From positions 744,001-808,000 of the forward strand of contig SEFP01000002.1 of the NCBI GenBank assembly GCA_004144185.1: 64,000 nucleotides of DNA, given 5' to 3'. This DNA is from Sphingobacteriales bacterium. Lineage in GTDB: Bacteria; Bacteroidota; Bacteroidia; Chitinophagales; Chitinophagaceae. Every line of letters starts with the position of its first letter. Position 1 is the stretch's first letter. Below the pieces are notes generated by a model. That model ran no database searches, was not told where the DNA came from, and worked only from the letters and a program-made list of their open reading frames with translations. Shown piece by piece: positions 35,324-42,462 of the stretch. The translations under genes and the position numbers were made by a program.

Positions 35324-35989
35324 TCAGGGCTTTTGCCAGAGCACGATGCGGTTGATCCCGTGCGACCGGACCTGATAGCCCGGAAGCACCCGATCCAGGG
35401 TTGCAGAAAGGCGGAGCCACTGTGCATCCTCGTTGATAATGTAATTCATGATAAAGGTTCCTCCGGGACGCAGCCGTTGCAGGCAGTGTTCCAGAAATGG
35501 GCGTTCCAGCGCGAACTCCGGTACCTGCCGCCCCCGGAATACATCCAGAATCAGCGCATCAAACGAATCAGTTTCCTGCGTTACATACAAGCTGGCATCC
35601 TCACAAATCAGTTCCACATGGTGGGCATGCCCGGCGGCCCCCAGCAGCGTTCCGGCCAGTTCCAGAATGGCTTCATCAATATCGACCAGCGTCATGTGGG
35701 GTTGTAACCGGTAGTTCCGGCTCAGCACCTGCACTGCACTTCCCAGACCGGCGCCCAGCACCACTACATCGTTCCAGGACACCAGTACCCGACGCCCCAA
35801 CGCACCAAAGGCTTTGAGCATGGGCGTATACGCCGCACCGTCCGAATAAAAAGCGTCTTCAGTAGCCAGCTGCCACCGGCCGCGGTAGCGGAACAGTTCC
35901 AGCCTTGCGTGTACAGGACTGCTGGTAGTCAGTACCCGGACCGGCACCAGCCAACTCAGGGTTTTTTGAAAAATGGAAAGGGTGAGCAA
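35324..35989 (-). CDS. Spermidine-synthase-like SAM-binding protein
   Basis: The product (up to 221 aa) has a Rossmann methyltransferase fold like polyamine aminopropyltransferases: VVVLGAGLGSAVQVLSRN, MTLVDIDEAILELA, ICEDASLYV and DALILDVFRG. The N-terminal region SSPVHARLELFRYRGRWQL resembles the beta-barrel lid of such proteins. Key polyamine-binding residues cannot be confirmed, so it may be a methyltransferase of unknown substrate. The track start is a TTG at 35989; no in-frame ATG lies near. That TTG is inside the 3' arm of the terminator of the upstream gene, and a TAGCTTTG box lies in the loop, so a start a few codons downstream (for instance GTG near 35947) is also possible. Confidence 0.75.
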   Translation of the reverse strand: MLTLSIFQKTLSWLVPVRVLTTSSPVHARLELFRYRGRWQLATEDAFYSDGAAYTPMLKAFGALGRRVLVSWNDVVVLGAGLGSAVQVLSRNYRLQPHMTLVDIDEAILELAGTLLGAAGHAHHVELICEDASLYVTQETDSFDALILDVFRGRQVPEFALERPFLEHCLQRLRPGGTFIMNYIINEDAQWLRLSATLDRVLPGYQVRSHGINRIVLWQKP

Positions 35990-36015
35990 GTGCCAAAGCT
36001 ACTGCTCACCCTTTC
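35976..36015 (-). terminator. Terminator of the M48 gene that overlaps the next gene's start
   Basis: GAAAGGGTGAGCA (35976-35988) and TGCTCACCCTTTC (36003-36015) form a perfect 13-bp stem with a 14-base loop, followed on the minus strand by CATTTTT. The loop holds TAGCTTTG (35994-36001). Confidence 0.75.
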
Positions 36016-36031
36016 TGTTAGAAGAATCTGC

Positions 36032-36847
36032 TTACTTGCCCTGTGGACGGTAATATTTCATTGCTTCCGGAAGCAGCTGCCGGATATTGTTGATCCGGGT
36101 TTCATCCGAAGGGTGGGTGCTCAAAAATTCCGGTGGCTTGTTACCGCCGCTGGCAGCTGCCATCCGTTGCCAGAATGGAATGGCTTCGTTTGGATTGTAT
36201 CCGGCCAGCGCTGCGAAGATGAGTCCCATCCGGTCGGCTTCAGACTCCTGATTACGGGCAAATTTGAGGGAACCGAGCTGTCCGCCAACGCCTACTGCGG
36301 CATTAAAAATATTGGCAGCCGCCGATGGGCGGCTTGACAGCACACTGGAAAGCGTCTGGCTTCCGAACTGTAACGCCATTTGCTGGCTCATCCGTTCGTT
36401 AGAGTGGTGGGCTATGGCGTGGCCGATTTCATGACCCATTACAATCGCCAGTCCGGCTTCGTTCTGGGTGAGCGGCAAAATGCCACTGTAGACCACTACT
36501 TTCCCGCCGGGCATACACCAGGCATTCGCTTCGTTGTTGTTCACCAGGTTAAATTCCCACTGGTAGCCGTTGATCTCTGCTTGTTGACCAATGCTATTCA
36601 TGTATGTACGAACCCCGTTGGCAATCCGGGTTCCGACCCGTTTGACCATTTCCGCATCGCGGGAAGAGGCACTTACCGGGCGGTTTTCACTTAAAAAGGC
36701 CACGTATTGCTGGTCGGCCATCTGGCGCATTTGCGTTTCGTCTACCAGCGAAAGCCCCCGCCGGCCGGTGACCGGATTGGTATAACAGGAGGAAAAGGTA
36801 AGCGCGGCACTCAGCGACACTAGGGTAAGGGAGAGGTTACGTTTCAT
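36032..36847 (-). CDS. M48-family zinc metallopeptidase lipoprotein
   Basis: The 271-aa protein starts with a lipoprotein signal (LTLVSLSAALTFSSCYTNPVTGRRG) and has the gluzincin motif IVMGHEIGHAIAHHSNERMS (HEIGH) with the third ligand in QESEADRMGLIFAALAGYNP. It resembles LoiP and BepA, which degrade or help fold outer-membrane proteins in the periplasm. The start at 36847 replaces the track start, which adds 13 residues before the signal. It is monocistronic or first in a unit, ending in the hairpin at 35976-36015. Confidence 0.92.
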   Translation of the reverse strand: MKRNLSLTLVSLSAALTFSSCYTNPVTGRRGLSLVDETQMRQMADQQYVAFLSENRPVSASSRDAEMVKRVGTRIANGVRTYMNSIGQQAEINGYQWEFNLVNNNEANAWCMPGGKVVVYSGILPLTQNEAGLAIVMGHEIGHAIAHHSNERMSQQMALQFGSQTLSSVLSSRPSAAANIFNAAVGVGGQLGSLKFARNQESEADRMGLIFAALAGYNPNEAIPFWQRMAAASGGNKPPEFLSTHPSDETRINNIRQLLPEAMKYYRPQGK

Positions 36848-36960
36848 AAGAGGGAGAAAAAAGAAATGATCAGAAGAGGCTTCCACAGCTGTTCCGGAAA
36901 AGACACTTGAGGATTCTTTTGGCTCCGCAACAAAAAGCGTGCACAGACCGTCAGCGAATA

Positions 36961-36990
36961 AAAAAACGCAACCTATTTACGGTTGCGTTT
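36961..36990 (-). terminator. Intrinsic terminator spanning the plsY stop codon
   Basis: On the minus strand AAACGCAACC and GGTTGCGTTT pair around GTAAATA and run into Ts. The left arm encodes the last residues of PlsY (KRNR) and the stop codon lies at the edge of the loop. Confidence 0.8.
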
Positions 36991-37608
36991 CCCCAGCTTT
37001 ACTTTGCTTTCATTGCCTTGCAGCAATCGGTTGATATTCTTATGATGCGTTAGAATCACCATCAGCGCCGTAGCAACTGCGAATATCTTGTAGGTGAGTT
37101 CCGGTTCCCGGTAAATAAAGAAAATCAGAACCGGAAAGGAAATGCTTGCTACAATCGAGGACAGCGAAACATAGCGGGTCAGAAACAACATAAACAGGAA
37201 TACGGCTACCAGGCTCAGCGCTACCGGCGGCTGAATAGCCAGAATCATCCCAAATAAGGTAGCAATTCCTTTACCCCCGCGAAAACCGGCCCAGATCGGA
37301 AAAATGTGTCCCAGAACCGCGACCAGACCTAAAAAAATCTGAAGGTTGGTGATGGCTTCGGTATGCCAGCCATACTGCGACAGCAGCGAAAGCTTTACGG
37401 CTGCAAAGCCTTTCAGCATATCCACGATCATCACCCCCGTACCTGCCTTGGCACCCAAAACCCTGAAGGTATTGGTAGCCCCTGCATTTCCACTACCATG
37501 TTCCCGGATATCGATTCCATAGAATCGTTTGCTGACCCAGACCGCCGTTGGAATAGAGCCAATCAAATATGCAAGAATCAGTAAGGGTGCATTTGGGATA
37601 ACAGGCAT
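36973..37608 (-). CDS. plsY: Acyl-phosphate:glycerol-3-phosphate acyltransferase
   Basis: The 211-aa integral membrane enzyme makes lysophosphatidic acid from acyl-phosphate. Its motifs are intact: LIGSIPTAVWVSKRFYGIDIREHGSGNAGATNTFRVLG, IFPIWAGFRGGKGIATLFG and ILTHHKNINRLLQGNESK. About five membrane helices are seen. A TATATTTG promoter box lies 29 bp before its ATG. The gene ends inside its terminator hairpin. Its partner plsX is not in the window. Confidence 0.95.
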   Translation of the reverse strand: MPVIPNAPLLILAYLIGSIPTAVWVSKRFYGIDIREHGSGNAGATNTFRVLGAKAGTGVMIVDMLKGFAAVKLSLLSQYGWHTEAITNLQIFLGLVAVLGHIFPIWAGFRGGKGIATLFGMILAIQPPVALSLVAVFLFMLFLTRYVSLSSIVASISFPVLIFFIYREPELTYKIFAVATALMVILTHHKNINRLLQGNESKVKLGKRNRK

Positions 37609-37636
37609 TGATGCTATTTAGTATAAACGCGAGGTT

Positions 37637-37644
37637 CAAATATA
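37637..37644 (-). promoter_or_regulatory. Candidate plsY promoter box TATATTTG
   Basis: An exact TAnnTTTG match on the minus strand, 28 bases before the plsY ATG. Confidence 0.45.
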
Positions 37645-37704
37645 GCCTTCACAACTGAAAATCCGTGCCCTCTTGGCAAAGAAATGCCTGCACAACCCTC
37701 ACTT

Positions 37705-38568
37705 TTAAGAAATGGCTGTGTCAAACTTTAAATAAATGTTGTCTTTCTTAAAACGCATACAGGCCCAGTTACCCTCATTCCAAATGGCTTCGGTCCGGAA
37801 TCCCACCTCTTCCATCGCAGTCTGCATCATAGGGACATCTTCATTCAAAATACCGCTGATGATCAATACACCTCCTGCACGTGTTGCAGCAGCCATTCCG
37901 GATGCATACTGAATGAGAATATTGCGGTTGATATTCGCGAGCAGTACGTCAAACGTTTCGTTTTGTGTTTGCTCCAAGGAACCCGTCCGGACTTCTATGT
38001 GGGTACAGGCATTAGCGCCGTTATTTTCCAGCATATTTTCCACAGCACCGGGATCATTTTCGATAGCCAGGATCCGGGTGGCGCCCATCTTTTCTGCCAA
38101 GATCGCCAGTACGCCCGTTCCGGAACCAAAATCCAGCACGGTTTTTTCCGGAACGGAAAGTTCCTGCATCGCCCGGATCATCATTCGGGTGGTTGCATGA
38201 TGGCCGGTTCCAAAAGACATTTTAGGGGTAATGCAGAGCTCATATTCATAGCCGGTTTCCGGAGAATGAAAAGCCGCCCGGATGCGACAGAACGACCCGA
38301 CTGTCACGGGCTCAAAGCTGGCTTCCCATTGTGCATTCCAGTTTTGAGACGGCAGGTCCTGAACGGAAGCGTCCAACCCGTGGTCAGCAAGCAGTTCTTC
38401 CACAGCCTCCGTTTGAATCTGTTCCGGAAGTCCATAGGCTTTTAGCAGGCCATCGCCTTCTTCCAGCCCTTCAAAACCCAGTTCCCACAAGTATGCCGAA
38501 AGCAGTTCCCGAAGCGAAGGGTCTGTACAGGCAATCGTCCATTCCTGATACTGTTGTGAGGGGGTCAT
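37705..38568 (-). CDS. prmA: Ribosomal protein L11 methyltransferase
   Basis: The 287-aa protein has the PrmA layout: an N-terminal L11-binding domain (YQEWTIACTDPSLRELLSAYLWELGFEGLEE), a linker with NWNAQWEASFEPV, then the class I methyltransferase with ITPKMSFGTGHHATTRMMIRA, TVLDFGSGTGVLAILAEKMGA and VLLANINRNIL (N-I-N motif). It trimethylates L11 using SAM. The start MTPSQQYQEW (38568) is chosen; the 61 extra residues in the track read through the upstream terminator. Confidence 0.94.
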   Translation of the reverse strand: MTPSQQYQEWTIACTDPSLRELLSAYLWELGFEGLEEGDGLLKAYGLPEQIQTEAVEELLADHGLDASVQDLPSQNWNAQWEASFEPVTVGSFCRIRAAFHSPETGYEYELCITPKMSFGTGHHATTRMMIRAMQELSVPEKTVLDFGSGTGVLAILAEKMGATRILAIENDPGAVENMLENNGANACTHIEVRTGSLEQTQNETFDVLLANINRNILIQYASGMAAATRAGGVLIISGILNEDVPMMQTAMEEVGFRTEAIWNEGNWACMRFKKDNIYLKFDTAIS

Positions 38569-38599
38569 AGGTTGGGGGTACAAAGGGTCTGTAAAATGC

Positions 38600-38637
38600 A
38601 AAAATGGCCATCTGTCGTTAAACAGACGGCCATTTTT
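38600..38637 (-). terminator. Intrinsic terminator of the PorE-like gene
   Basis: AAAAATGGCCATCTGT and ACAGACGGCCATTTTT pair with one mismatch around a short loop; a T-run follows on the minus strand. Confidence 0.85.
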
Positions 38638-38662
38638 CAAAGGAATTTTAAAAATCCGGTTC

Positions 38663-40849
38663 TTAGTTGTTGTCGCGGTTAACGCGGCTACCCGGACGGC
38701 CTGAATCACTTTCGGAGTCATTTTCCGGAGTATCAGGGTTGTTGGCTTCATTCATCTGCAGGTTTTTCGATTGTGCATCAACAGAACCTGGTTTGGCAGA
38801 ATTGAACTGAACCCGACGGCCGGCCTCATCGCCTACGATCCGGAATTCGGTACGGCGGTTGGCCTGGCGGCCGCGCGGGTTGTCCTGACCGTTGATCTCA
38901 TTCGGAGCAGCGGGGATTTCTTCACCAAAACCACGGGCATTCATGCGGTTGGCTTCGATACCTTTCTCCTTCAGATACGTCATCACGCTTTCGGCACGAC
39001 GGCGGCTGAGGTCTTTGTTGTAGGTACTGTTTCCAACGGCATCTGCGTGACTGTACACATCCACGGCAAGCGATGGGTTGTCGCGCATGAAGGATACCAG
39101 CGAATCGAGTGCTACGATAGATTCTGAGCGCAGGGTGGCCTTATCGTAATCGTAATAGATGTTGTTGACACGGAAGCCCATATCTACGCTGTCCATCAGG
39201 ATGGTTACGGCTACGTCGCCATCCGGATCGGTACGCTTCATAGAAGACGTGCTTACAGTCGCACGGCTGCTGAAGAATCCACGCTTGTCGCCGGTGAGTA
39301 CATAGTTGTGTCCACGGGCCGCGTTAAATGCGAAGTTGCCATCCGTACTGTTGTAGGTACGTTGTGCACCTGCTTCGTCGATCATCTTGATAACCACGTC
39401 GCGTACCGGCTGTCCGGTGCGGCTGTTGATGGCGCGGCCTACGGCACGCAGATGCGGCTCGTACTGAACCCGCCAGATGTCATCGCAGCAGGTTGGGTTT
39501 TTCAGCGCAATCGATCCCAGACGGTTGGATACCAGATAGGCATCCGGCTTTCCAACAGGATCTTTGATGTAGTAGAGTTCATCGGCAGACGTATTCACCG
39601 GATAGCCCAGGTTGGCCAGATTGGTATAGCGTGACGGGCCTCCGTCAGCGCTGAACACGTCGAAACCACCCATAGTGACCCATCCGTTGGATGAGAAATA
39701 CAGCTTACCAACGCGGGAATCGTAGTACGGAGTCACTTCATCACCTTCGGTGTTAATGCTTTTACCGGCGTTTTGCGGCCGACGATAGGTTCCGGTACGG
39801 GGATCAATTACCGAGTACCAGATATCGTATCCACCCCGGCTTTGCAGCTTACGGTTGGATGAGAAGAACAAAATTTCTTTCTTACCTACCAAGGCTACGC
39901 TCGGCTGGGTATTGCTGCCATCATCATTGATGCCTTCGCCCAACAGTTGCGGATTGCTCCAGGCACTGCCTTCGAATTTAGAAACGAAGATCCGGCATTT
40001 AACGCCTAGGGAATCACCGGTTTCATCGCAACGGGTAAAGTAGAACCGCTCGCGGCCGGGTGAGTAGGCACCATTGCCTACGTGGCTGTTTCCGGAATTG
40101 AAGTTGCCATCATTAAAGTTCAGCGGCCATTGGAACGAATCCACCTGAGGCACTTCATCCTGCTTTTTGCTGACCAGGAACCGGCTCAGGTAATTCTCGC
40201 GCTGGCGGGCATCAACCGTTACCGGGCTATTTTGACGCATCGATGAGAACAGCAACGCGCTGTCACCCAATGGCATCGGGCTCAACTCGGTATAGGCCGA
40301 GTTTACGTTCGGACCGGCATTGACTACGGTAACCGGCACCGGATCATTCACAGACGTCTGGGCCATCCGGGCACCATCGATTTCCCGCTGCGCCTGAAGT
40401 TTCAACTTCTTGTACGTCTTTGGGTTGTCGGCAATAAACTGTTCAAAACGAACGACCGCTTCATCATAGTTGCCTTGCATCTTCAGCATCACCCCTTCTT
40501 TATAGATGGCTTCTGGATACAATTTGGGAGCCAGTGCATAGGCATCGTGGAACGACTGTGCCGCAGGCACGTAATCGCGTGTGTACCAGTAGCTTTCGGC
40601 CAGCTGATATACCAGATACGGATTGCGGGGTTGTTCCTGAAGCAGCTGACCATAATAATCAATGGCGCTGAAGTAAGAACCGGCCCGGAACAGCCCATCT
40701 GCCCAACGTAATTTCTTGTAGTAGGGAAGCGCCGCTACCGGATCGTTCGCCTTATTACGATATTTTTCCTTTTGCTGCTGAGCTTGTGCGGGAGCCGCGC
40801 CCGCAACGAAAAAGCCTGCTAAAGCAAAGGCCAGCCCGATTTTCTTCAT
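38663..40849 (-). CDS. PorE-like multidomain OmpA-family T9SS protein
   Basis: The 728-aa protein has a signal peptide (LAFALAGFFVAGAAPAQAQ) and four domains. TPR-like helices cover about residues 30-150 (GLFRAGSYFSAIDYYGQLL). A PD40/WD40-type propeller covers about 190-440 (KKEILFFSSNRKLQSRGGYD). A carboxypeptidase-regulatory-like domain covers about 455-530 (AVGRAINSRTGQPVRDVVIK). A peptidoglycan-binding OmpA domain covers about 560-680 (SLAVDVYSHADAVGNSTYNK, SRRRAESVMTYL). This order equals that of Porphyromonas PorE, a T9SS protein thought to link the complex to peptidoglycan. Unlike PorE it has no clear lipobox. It follows a PorP/SprF gene, which strengthens a T9SS role. The C-terminus is acidic and asparagine-rich. 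Confidence 0.83.
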   Translation of the reverse strand: MKKIGLAFALAGFFVAGAAPAQAQQQKEKYRNKANDPVAALPYYKKLRWADGLFRAGSYFSAIDYYGQLLQEQPRNPYLVYQLAESYWYTRDYVPAAQSFHDAYALAPKLYPEAIYKEGVMLKMQGNYDEAVVRFEQFIADNPKTYKKLKLQAQREIDGARMAQTSVNDPVPVTVVNAGPNVNSAYTELSPMPLGDSALLFSSMRQNSPVTVDARQRENYLSRFLVSKKQDEVPQVDSFQWPLNFNDGNFNSGNSHVGNGAYSPGRERFYFTRCDETGDSLGVKCRIFVSKFEGSAWSNPQLLGEGINDDGSNTQPSVALVGKKEILFFSSNRKLQSRGGYDIWYSVIDPRTGTYRRPQNAGKSINTEGDEVTPYYDSRVGKLYFSSNGWVTMGGFDVFSADGGPSRYTNLANLGYPVNTSADELYYIKDPVGKPDAYLVSNRLGSIALKNPTCCDDIWRVQYEPHLRAVGRAINSRTGQPVRDVVIKMIDEAGAQRTYNSTDGNFAFNAARGHNYVLTGDKRGFFSSRATVSTSSMKRTDPDGDVAVTILMDSVDMGFRVNNIYYDYDKATLRSESIVALDSLVSFMRDNPSLAVDVYSHADAVGNSTYNKDLSRRRAESVMTYLKEKGIEANRMNARGFGEEIPAAPNEINGQDNPRGRQANRRTEFRIVGDEAGRRVQFNSAKPGSVDAQSKNLQMNEANNPDTPENDSESDSGRPGSRVNRDNN

Positions 40850-40906
40850 GTGGGTGTGCATCGTTTGAATGGGTATAAAAGTAGCCGCGGAGATTAAAAA
40901 AAGAAA

Positions 40907-40933
40907 GAGCCGGAAAAGATTTTTTTCCGGCTC
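40907..40933 (-). terminator. Hairpin between the PorP-like and PorE-like genes
   Basis: GAGCCGGAAAA and TTTTCCGGCTC pair perfectly, followed by TTTCTTTTTTT on the minus strand. As both genes point the same way it may be an attenuator that lowers expression of the second. Confidence 0.75.
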
Positions 40934-40958
40934 CTGTTTTGGAACGGTGTGTAATTCT

Positions 40959-42017
40959 TTAGAAACGTGCGCACGGATAGATCAGACGACGGGCAAAATC
41001 GATTGGATCGGCCATGATATAGCGAAGTGAAATCTCGAAACCGCCATTACCATTGGTAGCCGTTTTGAGGGACGATGTGTTGTAATCGTAGCTGGCGCCA
41101 ATGCGCAGGCCTTTAATCTCAACACCGGCAGTGAACATCGCTGCGTCATCTTTGCGCCACCAGCCGCCGGCAAACACTTTTGTAGCGTAGTTCCGGAATT
41201 CCGGATTACCAACAATGTAATTGAATTCAGAACCGGCTACCAGCTCTGTGGCAGAGGCCTGTGATTGGTACAGAACCCCCGGACGGATGGAAAGCCGCTC
41301 GCCGGTGTAAATGATAGCGCCCAACTGACCGGTATAACGGCGGTCGAGACCCACCTGGCTGTTTTCCTGCTTCTGGAAGGATTCGCGGGGCTGATTCAGA
41401 TTATTTGCGCCGAGGCCCAAGGTAATCCCAAAGTTCTCACTGAAGGCATGTGCAGCACTGAGGCCAACGTTCAGTGTAAAGTAATTGACGCGGTTGTTGA
41501 GCTGCAATCCGTTGGTACCCTGCTGAAAAAAGCCGTTCTGGAATTCGTTGCCGAAATACAACTTGCTGATGTCGATGCTTTTCTGGGTGTAACCGCCCTG
41601 CAGGCCTACACTCAAAGCCGTACTGGGACCATTAATACCGTTGCCCAGAAACTTATGATACGCGAGGGAGGCCAGTACACTGTTGTTGGCCAGATTGGCA
41701 GCACCGGCGCGATCGTTATAGAACTGAATCCCTGCAGCCAGGTAGTCATCTACCGAAAGATCCCGTACAATCGGGGCATCAACAGAGGCAGCAACCGTTT
41801 TAAAAGCGGCATCGCCTCCCATAGCATTGCGCCACTGGTCGCGATAAATGGCGGCTACCCGCATCCGGCCGTCAAAAGCGCCTGTAAAAGCCGGATTTAC
41901 CAGCAAAGGCGTCGCGTCAAACTGGGTAAAGTGTACGTCTTGCGCGGTCGCAACAACGGCAGACAGACTCAGCGTAGCTGCAGTTGCAACACGAAGTAGA
42001 AATTTAGTGCGGATCAT
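40959..42017 (-). CDS. PorP/SprF-family type IX secretion membrane protein
   Basis: The 352-aa protein has a signal peptide (LSLSAVVATAQ) and the PorP/SprF pattern DVHFTQFDATPLLVNPAFTG, then YRDQWRNAMGGDAAFKTVAASVDAPI, and a beta-barrel ending FARRLIYPCARF. Members are outer-membrane barrels that work with PorK/N-type rings or with SprB-like adhesins. The gene is first in a leftward unit with the PorE-like gene, separated by a hairpin. As the phylum carries many copies of this family, it may serve a specific cargo, not the core system. Confidence 0.9.
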   Translation of the reverse strand: MIRTKFLLRVATAATLSLSAVVATAQDVHFTQFDATPLLVNPAFTGAFDGRMRVAAIYRDQWRNAMGGDAAFKTVAASVDAPIVRDLSVDDYLAAGIQFYNDRAGAANLANNSVLASLAYHKFLGNGINGPSTALSVGLQGGYTQKSIDISKLYFGNEFQNGFFQQGTNGLQLNNRVNYFTLNVGLSAAHAFSENFGITLGLGANNLNQPRESFQKQENSQVGLDRRYTGQLGAIIYTGERLSIRPGVLYQSQASATELVAGSEFNYIVGNPEFRNYATKVFAGGWWRKDDAAMFTAGVEIKGLRIGASYDYNTSSLKTATNGNGGFEISLRYIMADPIDFARRLIYPCARF

Positions 42018-42462
42018 ATGCTCAGATGACTACGTCCTGGGAATAAAGAAAGGTAAATTAATAACGTTACAGGCGGATTCTTGGACAGAACAGAGAGATC
42101 CTTTTTACACCATCAGAAAGTCCTTTGAGACTGCCTCCGGAATGCCCGGAACGCAGGTTTTAAGGGATCTTTTTGAAGCGCTGTTAAAGGCTTCTCAACG
42201 GTTAAAAATACGCAAGTAATTGAATGATGCAATAGGCAGACAGAAAAACAGGTGACCCGATTCCGGAAGTATGGGTCGATTGGCAGGAATTTTGACCTCT
42301 AAAAAGAAGCCTGAAAGGCTGTTTCTACAGTTCCGGACCGGTGAATCGCTGTCTGCTCCGTAGACAAGACATTGTTTCCGGAAGATTCGTTGGGTAAAAC
42401 ACCCTTACAGGTATAGAAGAAGGCGACCGGATTGGTGTAGCTTCGCCAACCCCTGAAAAGCT
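42018..42462. other. 445-bp divergent intergenic region
   Basis: The region separates the PorP-like gene from ftsK. It holds two TTCCGGAA sites (about 42260 and 42374), a weak hairpin near 42320 (AGCCTGAAAGGCT) and a TAGCTTCG box about 15 bp before ftsK. The ORF at 41848-42219 is mostly antisense to porP and is not supported. Confidence 0.4.

Noticed and set aside
41848-42219. 123-aa ORF overlapping the porP 5' end
   Set aside because: Half of it is antisense to a signal-peptide region and the rest has no protein-like pattern.
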